The translations under genes were made by a program, and so were the position numbers. Positions 43,675-53,374 of a DNA stretch of 64,000 nt are shown here, one piece after another. The stretch covers positions 124,001-188,000 of the forward strand of contig NZ_JACHYB010000001.1 in NCBI RefSeq assembly GCF_014192515.1, written 5' to 3'. Position 1 is the first letter of the stretch. Every line of letters begins with the position of its first letter. This stretch comes from Microbacter margulisiae (GTDB lineage: Bacteria > Bacteroidota > Bacteroidia > Bacteroidales > Paludibacteraceae). The notes under the pieces are model-generated. The model was not told where the DNA came from. It was given only the letters and a program-made list of their open reading frames with translations, and made no database searches.

Positions 43675-44814
43675 TTATTCACAAAGAGACAGAAATGCTT
43701 TTGTTACATTTTCGATATTATATTGGGCAATATTCTCAACATTGTATTGGTGGGTATAATTCCTTTCAAAAAACTCATCAATTAATTTAGTATTGAGGTT
43801 ATTCGCATCAATTGATAAAATAGGGCGCATTGACAATGCATAATCAATTAATTTACTTGGCATTTGTACTGATGTCCCATTTTCAAGATTTAGTAAAAAA
43901 TCTACTTTACTCATTTGGTAGATTAATTCTTCTCTTTTGATGTAGTCGTGAATTTCTATTTTTTGTCTTAATGCTGAAGAAATATGATCGAAATAATTGC
44001 TTCCTCCACATTTTGTGTAAACAATAAATTTGAAGTTATATTGTTGATTTTCTATATATTGTAGAAATGGAGCGGGTTCTCGTTTATTTGCAAGAAATCC
44101 TCCTGCATAAATAAAAGTTATTACATCATTTTGTATTGGCTTTTCGTATATTTTTATTTTTGCAAAATCTACTCCCTGAGGTATTATGACTAATTTTTCC
44201 CAAAATTCAGGAAAGTATCCTGTTTTTGCTGTAGCCATTGGTATAGAAATATAATCTGCTTTACGAAAACTCCATTTTTCAATATATTTAAAGTAAAAAG
44301 GATGGCTGATTGTTTCGGTTTGCGAACCCATAAAGGGATCTCCACAGTCTGCTACCCATTTATTACAGAGTAATGGTTTCGTTTTTTGATTTATTACACA
44401 TGCACACCCCCAGTGAATTGGGTGTGGTACTGCCACGGATATTAACAAATCGTATTGCTTTCCGATTTCTTGTTTTAGTGCTTTTCTTACTTTTATGAAA
44501 TATTGTATACTTGGATACAGAAATAAATAATCGAGTATTCTATTGACTATATTCAATAGTAAACGAATGAATGGGACAGATGATCGTGAAAACTTCGTGT
44601 TACAAGAGCTATAACTTTTTAAGCTTAGATTGTCTGATTTTTGGATTGCCTGATTTTTAGATTTATTTTCAGTTGCAGAATATAACACAACAGAATGTCC
44701 TTGTTTTATCAATTCTGTTGTTAATTCTATCGTACGCATTGTGCGAGGAGAAGTTGTGTCATAGATATTTGCACTTAGAATCAATATTTTTTTCTTATTT
44801 GACGTGTTTTGCAT
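43675..44814 (-). CDS. glycosyltransferase family 4-like
   Basis: A 379-residue GT-B protein. KKILILSANIYDTTSPRTMR is the N-terminal strand and loop; ADYISIPMATAKTGYFPEFW and VITFIYAGGFLANKREPAPF belong to the donor domain. VQMPSKLIDYALSMRPILSI holds the PSK motif. The serine/lysine-rich stretch near residues 55-75 is unusual but harmless. Substrate is not readable. Confidence 0.8.
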   Translation of the reverse strand: MQNTSNKKKILILSANIYDTTSPRTMRTIELTTELIKQGHSVVLYSATENKSKNQAIQKSDNLSLKSYSSCNTKFSRSSVPFIRLLLNIVNRILDYLFLYPSIQYFIKVRKALKQEIGKQYDLLISVAVPHPIHWGCACVINQKTKPLLCNKWVADCGDPFMGSQTETISHPFYFKYIEKWSFRKADYISIPMATAKTGYFPEFWEKLVIIPQGVDFAKIKIYEKPIQNDVITFIYAGGFLANKREPAPFLQYIENQQYNFKFIVYTKCGGSNYFDHISSALRQKIEIHDYIKREELIYQMSKVDFLLNLENGTSVQMPSKLIDYALSMRPILSIDANNLNTKLIDEFFERNYTHQYNVENIAQYNIENVTKAFLSLCE

Positions 44815-44850
44815 ATAATGTATTTATAGAATTTATATGTAATGCTTTCG

Positions 44851-46119
44851 TTATACCCATTGTTTGATGAGTGTCATAAAGGGAGTGGCATCATTCGTCA
44901 TAAAAGCGGTGACAGGATTTCCAATCAAAGTATTGGGCCCCCAGAATAGCATCCCCGCCCATATTTGAAAAATGATGGCAAAAATTAAAAAGGGCATACT
45001 GAATTGTATTGTTCTTCGAATCAGAGAAATCTCCCGACTGCTTACATGAATGAAAAGCACTAAAAAAGCATACATAAACATGTTGGCTACGGATACAAAC
45101 CGTCCCCCTGAGGGAATCAACGCCAGTATTTGGGCAATGCCGTAGCTGTAAAGAGAATAATTGAACAGCTGTTTTAATCGTAAATGATTATTCAATACAT
45201 CTTTTCCTTTCAACCAAATTGCAATCACCATGATATAAATAAAATAGTGTGCAATATTATTGGCTAAAATGACATGAAAAGCTAAATTTTGATCGGCAAC
45301 TGTTTGATTTTGGATATAATCAGAATTTGTATAGCTTTCTATCCTGGGTGCTAAAAAAGCAGGCATATGGTTCGTGGCAAAGTTAGTAATAGCCCCAATA
45401 TTAATTTCTTTGATAAACGAGGTAAGCAGAAAAAATACAAAATAAAAGGTACTCCATTTTTTAGGCAAGAATTGAAAGCTGAACAAGATTACAACCGGAA
45501 TAAAAAAAGAAAAATGAAACAAAACCGAAGCCACACTCCAATACAATTTCTTCGGATTACCATCCAGTAAATATGGCAAGGCTCCATACACGAATATCTG
45601 TAACGCTGTCCACATCCGGACTCCATTAATATTCCATATAGGGCATACCAATGCATATAAGATCATGATGGGAACCAGATAGAGACGAATATTTCCTTTT
45701 ATTTTATCAAACACATACCACAAAGTACGTGAATAGAAGAATCCGAATACAAGAGCATAACTCAAAAAGAGAAATTGCGGATTCCCGGTGAAGCGGGATA
45801 CTATAAACGTCATCAGAGATTGATAGATATCCAATGTTTTCCCTTCATCGGAATACAATCCTTTCATTACCTCCGATATAGAGGTAATATTGGCCTGATG
45901 CAATTTAACCAATGATTCCGCGTAGCGAGCGCTGTCTGCGCTATTGGGTCCGGTTGCCACAATAAAAGTTAGACCAAAAAAAATACAAAACCACCAAAAC
46001 AAATTCTTAGCATACGGATAACGAAACTCACGTATGCTGATCAACAACCCTCCGAATGGCCATAATAATGACAAGAAAATACGCTGTTTTATTATCGTTT
46101 TGTATAAGTTATGATTCAT
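44851..46119 (-). CDS. wzy: EpsG-family polysaccharide polymerase (Wzy-like)
   Basis: A 422-residue multi-span membrane protein with about ten to twelve hydrophobic helices. GPNSADSARYAESLVKLHQ is the EpsG arginine/aspartate motif in the first periplasmic loop. WNINGVRMWTALQIFVYGAL and ASVLFHFSFFIPVVILFSF are the second conserved blocks. Such proteins join lipid-linked repeat units outside the inner membrane. With Wzx and the Wza/Wzc pair it completes a Wzx/Wzy-dependent pathway. Confidence 0.85.
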   Translation of the reverse strand: MNHNLYKTIIKQRIFLSLLWPFGGLLISIREFRYPYAKNLFWWFCIFFGLTFIVATGPNSADSARYAESLVKLHQANITSISEVMKGLYSDEGKTLDIYQSLMTFIVSRFTGNPQFLFLSYALVFGFFYSRTLWYVFDKIKGNIRLYLVPIMILYALVCPIWNINGVRMWTALQIFVYGALPYLLDGNPKKLYWSVASVLFHFSFFIPVVILFSFQFLPKKWSTFYFVFFLLTSFIKEINIGAITNFATNHMPAFLAPRIESYTNSDYIQNQTVADQNLAFHVILANNIAHYFIYIMVIAIWLKGKDVLNNHLRLKQLFNYSLYSYGIAQILALIPSGGRFVSVANMFMYAFLVLFIHVSSREISLIRRTIQFSMPFLIFAIIFQIWAGMLFWGPNTLIGNPVTAFMTNDATPFMTLIKQWV

Positions 46120-46176
46120 GCCATTAGTTAAATGGTTAATGCACTTGTGAATTATTGAGTCATTATGACGAGCTCT

Positions 46177-47028
46177 TTATTGCGATTCTAAAACTGAATA
46201 TGAAATATGGTAATGTTTCATTAGTTCGTTAAAAATAAGATCGTTTTTCCCTTGCCCTATGTTTTCATCCATCAATCTTTTGTTATCTCTAATAATGATT
46301 GGGGGAAAGAATCGTGAAAACTCTCCAGAAATACTTATTACTGGGGTTTGGTTTAATAAACTCATAACTTTCAGCCAGAGGTCGTCTGCCCGTATAGCCC
46401 TTTTTTGTATCTCTTCTTGATTAAAAGCTTGTTTATTTAGGGAGTTTGCAGGGAATAACGTACCTCCAACTCCAATTGTAAGGTATTTAAAAGAAGGTAA
46501 TGTATTATGCCTGACATATTTCCATTCATTATAAGGAGCTATGTGCTTATTGATAATCGTTATCTCTCTGGTTATGCTGCAACAGATAGCAAGTGGGTAT
46601 TGTAGATGTGTTTTAATCAGCATATGTAATAGATTTGGAGGATAAATCATATCATCATCAATCGTAATTATATTCGCTTTGGGGTATTCCTGCATAGCAT
46701 AGAAATATTTTTTATGAGGCATCAAATTTCCAGAACAAAAGCGGATTTCTAATCCTCTTTTCTGTAATTTTAATAATTTTTTCGGTAAAACAGAGCTATC
46801 ACTAAACTCTTCATTGCTTAGCCATAAAATGATAGCGTCCGGTTTTTTGCTTTGATGAATAATAGATTCTATCGTTATCCATACTTTATTGATACGAGGT
46901 GGAAATGTGGTTAAACTTACAATATATCCGTTTTGCAATGCATCCAATCTTTTGTTTACTGCTAGTTTATAAAATGGAGATGTTAGTTTATAGAATAATC
47001 TGCAGTAATAATTAATAGCTCTTGTCAT
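46177..47028 (-). CDS. glycosyltransferase (GT2-like, polysaccharide locus)
   Basis: From ATG 47028 the protein has 283 residues. NGYIVSLTTFPPRINKVWIT and ESIIHQSKKPDAIILWLSNE mark a GT-A-type family common in capsule loci, and NIITIDDDMIYPPNLLHML holds the DXD-like site. The frame extends to 47100 (24 more residues, hydrophobic), which ends nine bases from the IS630-type element boundary at 47108-47109, so the longer N-terminus may be an accident of the insertion. Confidence 0.72.
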   Translation of the reverse strand: MTRAINYYCRLFYKLTSPFYKLAVNKRLDALQNGYIVSLTTFPPRINKVWITIESIIHQSKKPDAIILWLSNEEFSDSSVLPKKLLKLQKRGLEIRFCSGNLMPHKKYFYAMQEYPKANIITIDDDMIYPPNLLHMLIKTHLQYPLAICCSITREITIINKHIAPYNEWKYVRHNTLPSFKYLTIGVGGTLFPANSLNKQAFNQEEIQKRAIRADDLWLKVMSLLNQTPVISISGEFSRFFPPIIIRDNKRLMDENIGQGKNDLIFNELMKHYHISYSVLESQ

Positions 47029-47107
47029 TATTCTTGTATAAAAGATGTCTATTGATGTGTTTTTTATACAGATGAAATATAGGCTAAAAAAAAAATTCAT
47101 ATTGAAC

Positions 47108-48281
47108 TAGTGTTATGTTAGTACAGAATTGACGGATAAATTCTTTTGAGTTTTATCTGAGCTTCTTCATTTGTAAATTGCCAGTTAATCTTAATATTTT
47201 TATTGCTTCGATGTTCTTGCCACGCCTGAACTTCTTTTTTACTTTCTCTTCCGTTTCAATATAACGATTTAAGTATTGTTCGTTCAGCACATGTGATTCT
47301 ATTTCCGCCATATTTAGCCAACTTTCATGCTTGGGTCCATATATAAATTCAAATCTATCTCATATCCGCTTGGCTTCTGATGGCTCATGGCTCAAATGCT
47401 TCATAAAATGAGGAAGCATCACGTGTCTTGAAATTATCCATCACAAGTTTTATCTTTTTTGCTTGTGGATACATTTCATCTGCTATTCGTTTGACAAATT
47501 TTGCCCAATCCGTTTTCCTCTTAAAGGTTCATTTGCCATAAATATGTTGACCATCCCATGCCTTATGTACTCGTAATCAACTCTGGCCTCTTGACTAGGC
47601 GTCATTGCTGCTCTCGCTATTTGTTCTATCAGTTTTGAGTGATTCATCCATGCAAACTACCGGATATTCTCCTTCGTACGGTAATTTATAAACATCCAAA
47701 CATGTTCCATATTGCAAACAAATTCACTACTCGCTTCTGGTGGAATCACCCAGCCTTTTACTTTCCAAAGCTAAAGTTCGTCTTTTTAAAACCTCTCTCA
47801 CCGTTACACATGAAATATAATCTACATATTCCAATTCAACCATTTTGTCTGACAACAAACGTAAAGACCATCTTGAAAAGCCTTCCGGCGGCTCGCTACA
47901 ACAAAGTGCCACTAATTTCGCTTCTAAATCACCATCTGCTTTTTCTTGTATACCTGGCTTGAGGCTCGTCGTTCTAATGCTTCTTCAAAGCCCTCTTTTA
48001 TAAATCTCTTTTTTACCCTGTCTATTGTCCTTGATCCTACCTTGAGTATCTTACAAATCTCTTCATTGGTAATCTTTGCGTTGTCCGAAAACTCTCCCTT
48101 GTCGCAGTTTAATAAAATATAGGCTGCCCTAAAGGATTGAGAACTATGACTCCCTTTATTTATTATTTTTTTTAATTTTTCAACTTGTTTGGCTGAGTTT
48201 GATTGTGTATAATATCATATGGTGGTTTTTGCTGCAAAGAAAATAAATATATTACGCCGTATCAAATCTAACATAACACTA
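47108..48281 (-). mobile_element. IS630-family element, decayed (about 1.17 kb)
   Basis: Perfect inverted repeats CTAGTGTTATGTTAG (47107-47121) and their complement (48268-48282) mark the ends, with a TA at each border as expected for the family's TA target. Inside, the minus strand still encodes transposase pieces in different frames: KITNEEICKILKVGSRTIDR (helix-turn-helix), MALCCSEPPEGFSRWSLRLL followed by SDKMVELEYVD (47727-47912), and PYEGEYPVVCMDESLK near 47650. Several frameshifts and stops separate them, so the element cannot move by itself. The ends are well preserved, so it could be mobilised in trans. Confidence 0.88.
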
Positions 48282-48308
48282 GCATATCTAATGCTATATA
48301 GTTTGAGT

Positions 48309-49244
48309 TTATTTTGTTATATAAGATAATTTGTTAAATATTGCAGATGGGCTAAATTTATTTCTAAAACGTAAAATTATTCCTGGAATAATTCCCTTAT
48401 TTCCAAGTAGAATGATCAATTTTGAAAAAATATTATTCCATATAATTTCTAATTTATTTATTAATGTGCATTCCTTATAAAGATAATTCCACATAAACTT
48501 ATTTACTGTTAGTTGGAATTGATTGATTAATATTTGTGATGATTTCATGTAGGATACTCCGTCTTGATGTTTTCTGTATTTTACTGTAGGAGATGGTAGG
48601 TAGTGTATTTTATGTCCTGATTTTAACACTTTAAACCACATAGGAGCATCTTCTAACAATGGAAATGTGAGATTATATCCCCCTAATTCACGAAATAATA
48701 CATTTTTCACAAATATACCTACTGTAGAAATGATACGTGGTTTATTTAGATTATTAGAGAATAAAACTAATTGCTCTTGTGCCGTTTTTGATTTTGTGTA
48801 AAATTGGGTATTCCCAGTTTTTCGTTCATATAAAATAGATAAATCATCATTGTAAATGTCTACTATAGAATCAAAGATTACTATGGCTGGATTAGTTTGT
48901 ATGAACTTTATTGCTTGCATTATGCCACTGGAATATAGTATGTCATCTCCTGCAATAAATTTTAGCCATTCTCCTGTTGCTTCAAATAACCCTCGGTTGC
49001 AATTTGCCGGAATTCCGGTGTTTCTATCAGAAGTAATCAGTTTTGTTCTAACAAACCTTCCCTTATTTAAATTCAACCAATTCCTGCAACTTTCAACTGT
49101 TTCGTCCGTAGAGCAATCATCGCTCACTATTAACTCAATGTTTTGATAGGTTTGGGCTTTAGTACTTTCCAGCGTTTCTACTACATATTTTGCCGAATTA
49201 TAGGTAATGACAATAATGGAAACCAAAGGATTTTCCTGATTCAT
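48309..49244 (-). CDS. glycosyltransferase family 2
   Basis: A 311-residue GT2 enzyme. PLVSIIVITYNSAKYVVETL is the opening strand, IELIVSDDCSTDETVESCR the nucleotide loop, ANCNRGLFEATGEWLKFIAG continuing to DD the DXD region, and LLEDAPMWFKVLKSGHKIHY the ED catalytic base motif. It lies 13 bases after the flippase gene and ends 27 bases before the IS630-type element. Confidence 0.88.
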   Translation of the reverse strand: MNQENPLVSIIVITYNSAKYVVETLESTKAQTYQNIELIVSDDCSTDETVESCRNWLNLNKGRFVRTKLITSDRNTGIPANCNRGLFEATGEWLKFIAGDDILYSSGIMQAIKFIQTNPAIVIFDSIVDIYNDDLSILYERKTGNTQFYTKSKTAQEQLVLFSNNLNKPRIISTVGIFVKNVLFRELGGYNLTFPLLEDAPMWFKVLKSGHKIHYLPSPTVKYRKHQDGVSYMKSSQILINQFQLTVNKFMWNYLYKECTLINKLEIIWNNIFSKLIILLGNKGIIPGIILRFRNKFSPSAIFNKLSYITK

Positions 49245-49257
49245 AGTGTAGTTGTTA

Positions 49258-50736
49258 CTATTTATGTAAAATTTGGCTCAGCATATTTTTTAAATCCAGC
49301 CGTTTATCCAGCTCTTTATATGAATACCAGCCAGACAAAATAATTAAAATACTGCCTACTCCATAAGCATAATGTGTTGGCAGCAATTTAACAACGATAA
49401 AACAACCGGAGACAAATAAAAATTGGATAATGAAAATACGAATAAAATCTCTATTAAACGAAAAAGAATACTTTATATGGCTTAATACGTGTACTTGGAT
49501 TAAATAGATAATATATCCTACCATAAAAGATATTCCTAATCCGGTTAGTCCGTCTAAATTATATCCGATAATATTGAAACCAAATACATATAAGTTGGCA
49601 AATAACTCGTTAAAAAAGAACAACTTGGATGCTCCCTTAGCCAATAGAATGAATCCAATGGCCCAACTCGATGCTTTGAACAGCATGCCATATGCTGCCC
49701 ACAAAATCATGTCGTTAATAGGGGTAAACTTATGGGAATAGAGCAATACAACTACCCAGTGAATAAAAACCAGAAAGATGAGGATGATAGGAGCCAAAAT
49801 CAAAATAGCTATCTCAGCTTGTTGATTGATGGCTTCTGTACACAACGCATTACTATGGGCTAAAGCCGATAATCGGGGATAGTAATCCATACTCATTGCT
49901 GTAAAAATTAATCCTACATAGGTATTGATCATGGCGAATCCTGCATTGTATAATCCTACCTGATCTACTCCGCCAGTCCTGCTTAAATAGACCCGGAAAA
50001 GATAAGCGGTTCCGCTTGTGATTAATCCGTTTAAACTGAGCATAAAGCCCATTTTCAACATATCTTTACCTTCCGCTACAGTACGGGCTTTAGATACATA
50101 AACAGGTTCGATTTTGATTTTATGGGCATAATACCATGTCAATAATAACGATGTAACCGATGCAATAATAATACCCGGAACAATCCCTTTTAGGCCAAAG
50201 AAATAGTATAGGGGGATGGTAGTAAATAGTCCCAGAATGCTACCAATCAGACTGGCTTTAGCCATCTCTTTTACTTTTCGCATTCCACGTAGCACTACAT
50301 TTTGGCCGGAACTGATTTGACCTAATAGTAAGGTGATGGAAATCCAGATAAAAGCAAAGGTGTAGTTTTTATTACCAAAAGCAAACTGGCTAAGTAATGG
50401 AGAAAAGCATAAGGTGATGACAGTGCCTAATAATCCTGTAATCCATATCCATCGACGAAATACTTTGACTACTGTTGCCACTCGTTGGGCATTTCCCGTT
50501 CCATATGCGGCCGCAACATCTTTGATGGCGCTTGTTCCTAACCCAAAATCAGCGATACCGGCGATTAGTCCGATTGTGCCGTTTAACAGACCTGCGATTC
50601 CCATTCCCACAGGGCCTAAAAGAACGGCTATAAATTTGGTGCGGATTATTGTGATAATGATGCCGACAACTTGCACTCCTCCAAACAGGGAGGTTGCTTT
50701 CATGATTTGTCGGTAGGAGGACTGAGAATCGGTCAT
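49258..50736 (-). CDS. wzx: Wzx-like O-unit/capsule repeat-unit flippase (MATE/MOP)
   Basis: From ATG 50736 (MTDSQSSYRQIMKATSLFGG) the protein has 492 residues with twelve to fourteen membrane helices of the polysaccharide-transporter family. IKDVAAAYGTGNAQRVATVV and GQISSGQNVVLRGMRKVKEM are typical of the Bacteroidota WzxE-like group. The open frame runs further to 50805, but the extra residues (LPIYKSTNLLIHKSS) are translated from an intergenic repeat, so the shorter start is preferred. It flips the lipid-linked repeat unit for the EpsG-type polymerase. Confidence 0.88.
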   Translation of the reverse strand: MTDSQSSYRQIMKATSLFGGVQVVGIIITIIRTKFIAVLLGPVGMGIAGLLNGTIGLIAGIADFGLGTSAIKDVAAAYGTGNAQRVATVVKVFRRWIWITGLLGTVITLCFSPLLSQFAFGNKNYTFAFIWISITLLLGQISSGQNVVLRGMRKVKEMAKASLIGSILGLFTTIPLYYFFGLKGIVPGIIIASVTSLLLTWYYAHKIKIEPVYVSKARTVAEGKDMLKMGFMLSLNGLITSGTAYLFRVYLSRTGGVDQVGLYNAGFAMINTYVGLIFTAMSMDYYPRLSALAHSNALCTEAINQQAEIAILILAPIILIFLVFIHWVVVLLYSHKFTPINDMILWAAYGMLFKASSWAIGFILLAKGASKLFFFNELFANLYVFGFNIIGYNLDGLTGLGISFMVGYIIYLIQVHVLSHIKYSFSFNRDFIRIFIIQFLFVSGCFIVVKLLPTHYAYGVGSILIILSGWYSYKELDKRLDLKNMLSQILHK

Positions 50737-50845
50737 TAATCGATGAGATGATTTGTGGATTAGTAGATTCGTGGATTTGTAGATTGGTAGATTTAATTTG
50801 CTCATCCTCTCATTAACTAATTAACTAATTAACTAATTGTTAATT
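50737..50845. repeat. short word-like intergenic repeats
   Basis: Variants of GTAGATTNGTGGATTTG recur at 50754-50792, followed by four tandem TTAACTAA units at 50813-50838. The block separates wzx from the four-helix-bundle gene and has no gene of its own. Confidence 0.6.
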
Positions 50846-51199
50846 AGTTAATTTTCGTTTCGTAGCAGCTATAATTGCATTTAATAATTTCTTGATACTT
50901 CCTATTTGGTCAATTAATTTCTGTGAAGAAGGATAAGTTTTTGATTTTAAACAAAGTTGAAGCCAATATTCAGTTTCTTCAGCCTCTTTGGCAGCAATTT
51001 TAAGCTTATGAACAAAATCCATGATACTTTCCGCATTCTGAGCTTCTTTTCCATTTGCTTCGATGGACGTCCCCGATTTCAGCAGTTGATGAGATAATAC
51101 ATATTTCTTATTATTCTCCAGCTCCTCACAATAATGAATGATATCAAGAGCAAATTCAAAACTCAACTCCAACACTTCATTCCTTTTCTCCATATTCAA
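50840..51199 (-). CDS. four-helix-bundle protein (23S rRNA IVP / S23 family)
   Basis: A 119-residue all-helical protein. ALDIIHYCEELENNKKYVLS, HQLLKSGTSIEANGKEAQNA and DFVHKLKIAAKEAEETEYWL are the three recognisable family blocks. The fold is a four-helix bundle that forms pentamers; its function is not known. It is found in 23S rRNA intervening sequences and scattered through Bacteroidota accessory loci, often near repeats, as here. A degenerate relative is at 16964-17325. Confidence 0.85.
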   Translation of the reverse strand: MNMEKRNEVLELSFEFALDIIHYCEELENNKKYVLSHQLLKSGTSIEANGKEAQNAESIMDFVHKLKIAAKEAEETEYWLQLCLKSKTYPSSQKLIDQIGSIKKLLNAIIAATKRKLTN

Positions 51200-51274
51200 T
51201 CCTCAAATTATCACATCCTCACATTCTCAAATTATCACATCCTCAAATCCTCACATTAGCTAATTAGCTAATTC
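51200..51274. repeat. tandem word-like repeat (TCAAATTATCACATCC)
   Basis: Units of AAATTATCACATCCTCA and shorter variants follow one another between the four-helix-bundle gene and the aminotransferase fusion, ending with TTAGCTAATTAGCTAATTC. No coding or regulatory element is evident. Confidence 0.6.
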
Positions 51275-52804
51275 TCATCTTCTCCAATCATTCAAAATTT
51301 CCACCACTCTTTCTATTTCGGAAGTATTCATCACCTGACTTATCGGTAAGCTAAGCACCTCATTGTGTATTTGTTCGGTGATAGGAAATGAAAGAGTATT
51401 CCATTCTTTATACGCTAATTGCTTATGCGGAGGGATCGGATAATGGATAAGGGTTTGCACTCCATTTTCTGTTAAGTATTGTTGCAATGCATCTCTGCGG
51501 GGTGACAGAATGGGGAAGATATGAAATACGTGAGCATTCCAATCTGTGACAACAGGAAGTTTGATATCCGGATGTTTTATATTCTCTAAGTAATAATGAG
51601 CCACGTTGCGTCTTTTCTCATTATCTTCGTCTAAATAGTTCAATTTTACGCGAAGAATTGCTGCTTGAATTTCGTCTAAACGGCTATTGAGCCCTTGATA
51701 ATTATTTACATATTTCTTTTCGCTGCCATAATTAGCTAAAGCACGCACTACACGAGCCAACTCACCGTTATTCGTAGTGACTGCTCCGGCATCTCCCATT
51801 GCACCAAGGTTTTTACCCGGATAGAAACTGTGTCCTGCTGCATCACCCAATGAACCTGTCTTTCTAGGTTCTTGATTCCTGGTTCTTGGTTCTGTATATA
51901 CACATCCATGTGCCTGCGCGTTATCTTCGATGAGCTTCAAATTGTACTTTTTGCAAATCTCTCCGATTTTTTCAGTGTAGGCACATTGTCCATAGAGATG
52001 AACGATCATGATTCCTTTTGTTTTCGGAGTAATTGCTACTTCAATTTTCGTGTCGTTAATCTCCAATGTCTCAATGGAAGGTTCCACTAAAACAGGGACT
52101 AATTTGTTGTCTGTAATAGCAAGGATGGATGCGATATAGGTATTTGCCGGCACAATGATTTCGTCGCCTTCGTGCATGATTCCCATTTCTTTGTATGCAC
52201 GGAGTATTAAACGTAAAGCATCTAATCCATTGGCTACTCCCACACAATAAGTGGTGCCAATATAACCGGCATACTCCTTTTCAAACGTTTTTACTTCATT
52301 CCCAAGAAGATACCAACCACTGGCGAGTACTCGGTCAATCGAGTGTTCAATATCAACTGAATATTTATCATTTATTCTTTTTAGAGATAAAAATTCAATT
52401 TCCCTATGTTCATTGATCAAATAATTAAATGTTTCAACCGGAGTCATCGCCAATTCGGAATTTGCAAGAAATTGCTTATCGGAAGTTATTATTTTTGCAT
52501 TACAGGCTTTAGCGGAGAGCTCTATCAAGTAATCTTCTATATCTATAATAGCTAACTTATGATTCAAGTCAACATAAGAAGGCGTTTTAATTATTCTCAA
52601 CCGAGCTTCAATTTCTAAATAGTCAGCCTCATATTGAGGGTAATTGCGCATAACTACATAGCGCAAATTATGTAATTGGCTTGATGAAATAGCTGCATAT
52701 CCTTTGTCTAACAAAAAATACAATAAATTAAGTTGCAGTCCGAAATTTGACGAACGGCGAGCTATCAGATCAAGTACAAAATTATTATCGAGTATAAATA
52801 GCAT
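51275..52804 (-). CDS. fdtB: PIN-domain / FdtB-type aminotransferase fusion
   Basis: One uninterrupted frame of 509 residues with two unrelated parts. Residues 1-130 look like a VapC-type PIN nuclease: [13 protein letters not shown] with D6, [33 protein letters not shown] with D91, and TSDKQF with D109. From residue 136 ([20 protein letters not shown]) it is a complete FdtB/QdtB PLP aminotransferase: IEDNAQAHG binds PLP, the Schiff-base lysine is in [19 protein letters not shown], and the C-terminus is normal. FdtB makes dTDP-3-amino-3,6-dideoxyhexose from the FdtA product. A 10-residue insert (near EPRTRNQEP) in the aminotransferase part comes from a repeat. Whether the PIN part is active is unknown. 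Confidence 0.85.
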   Translation of the reverse strand: MLFILDNNFVLDLIARRSSNFGLQLNLLYFLLDKGYAAISSSQLHNLRYVVMRNYPQYEADYLEIEARLRIIKTPSYVDLNHKLAIIDIEDYLIELSAKACNAKIITSDKQFLANSELAMTPVETFNYLINEHREIEFLSLKRINDKYSVDIEHSIDRVLASGWYLLGNEVKTFEKEYAGYIGTTYCVGVANGLDALRLILRAYKEMGIMHEGDEIIVPANTYIASILAITDNKLVPVLVEPSIETLEINDTKIEVAITPKTKGIMIVHLYGQCAYTEKIGEICKKYNLKLIEDNAQAHGCVYTEPRTRNQEPRKTGSLGDAAGHSFYPGKNLGAMGDAGAVTTNNGELARVVRALANYGSEKKYVNNYQGLNSRLDEIQAAILRVKLNYLDEDNEKRRNVAHYYLENIKHPDIKLPVVTDWNAHVFHIFPILSPRRDALQQYLTENGVQTLIHYPIPPHKQLAYKEWNTLSFPITEQIHNEVLSLPISQVMNTSEIERVVEILNDWRR

Positions 52805-53108
52805 TTCTTCTTGGTATGGTAATTAATACACTCATCAATTCATCCATTGAATTGACTGGATTTATATTAAGTTTCTCAAAATAAATAGACTGATAGGATT
52901 CCAAAGACTCTGAAACGATATTTCTTTCCTGTTTTTCAAGGTATCGTTCCATAATCATGGCTCCCCGTAATGCTTTATAGTCCATATTTATAAAGTCTTT
53001 ATCTGTTACGCTTATATCCACCTGTAATTCATTCTTTGGTATATCGCCGTAGCCTGGTAGCTCAATTAAATACCAATCATCATGTTGGTGTATGACTGTA
53101 GTCTTCAT
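52785..53108 (-). CDS. small antitoxin-like protein preceding the PIN fusion
   Basis: A 107-residue protein that overlaps the start of the PIN-FdtB gene by 20 bases. [19 protein letters not shown] is followed by an acidic, helical middle and a basic tail ([12 protein letters not shown]). Small genes overlapping a PIN-domain gene in this order are typical of type II antitoxins. I do not recognise a specific VapB-family motif, so the role rests on size, overlap and the PIN domain downstream. Confidence 0.55.
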   Translation of the reverse strand: MKTTVIHQHDDWYLIELPGYGDIPKNELQVDISVTDKDFINMDYKALRGAMIMERYLEKQERNIVSESLESYQSIYFEKLNINPVNSMDELMSVLITIPRRNAIYTR

Positions 53109-53374
53109 ACGTTTATTTTTGTTTTATACTAATGTTAAGGATGTATGGAACTCGCCAAAGCAATATCTACTTAAGCATGAATTGTTTGATGGCTTGTTTC
53201 ATTTGTTTTACCATTTATAGATTGTCAAAGGGAAACTATTCATTATGAATTTCCATTCCAAAAACACTTCTGGTTCGCAGCGTTTCTTATTATTTTTTTA
53301 CTGTTAATCTGTATATTAAAAAACAACCTTCTCTTATTAGCTCTGCAATATATTGGGCGTTGATTTGTTGAAGG
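53109..53374. other. 266-bp gap with a possible gene remnant
   Basis: The minus strand carries a 15-codon open stretch (MVKQMKQAIKQFMLK) ending in TAG near 53173, which could be the tail of a lost gene. Nothing else is recognisable. The gap separates the acyl cassette from the antitoxin-like/PIN-FdtB pair. Confidence 0.3.
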
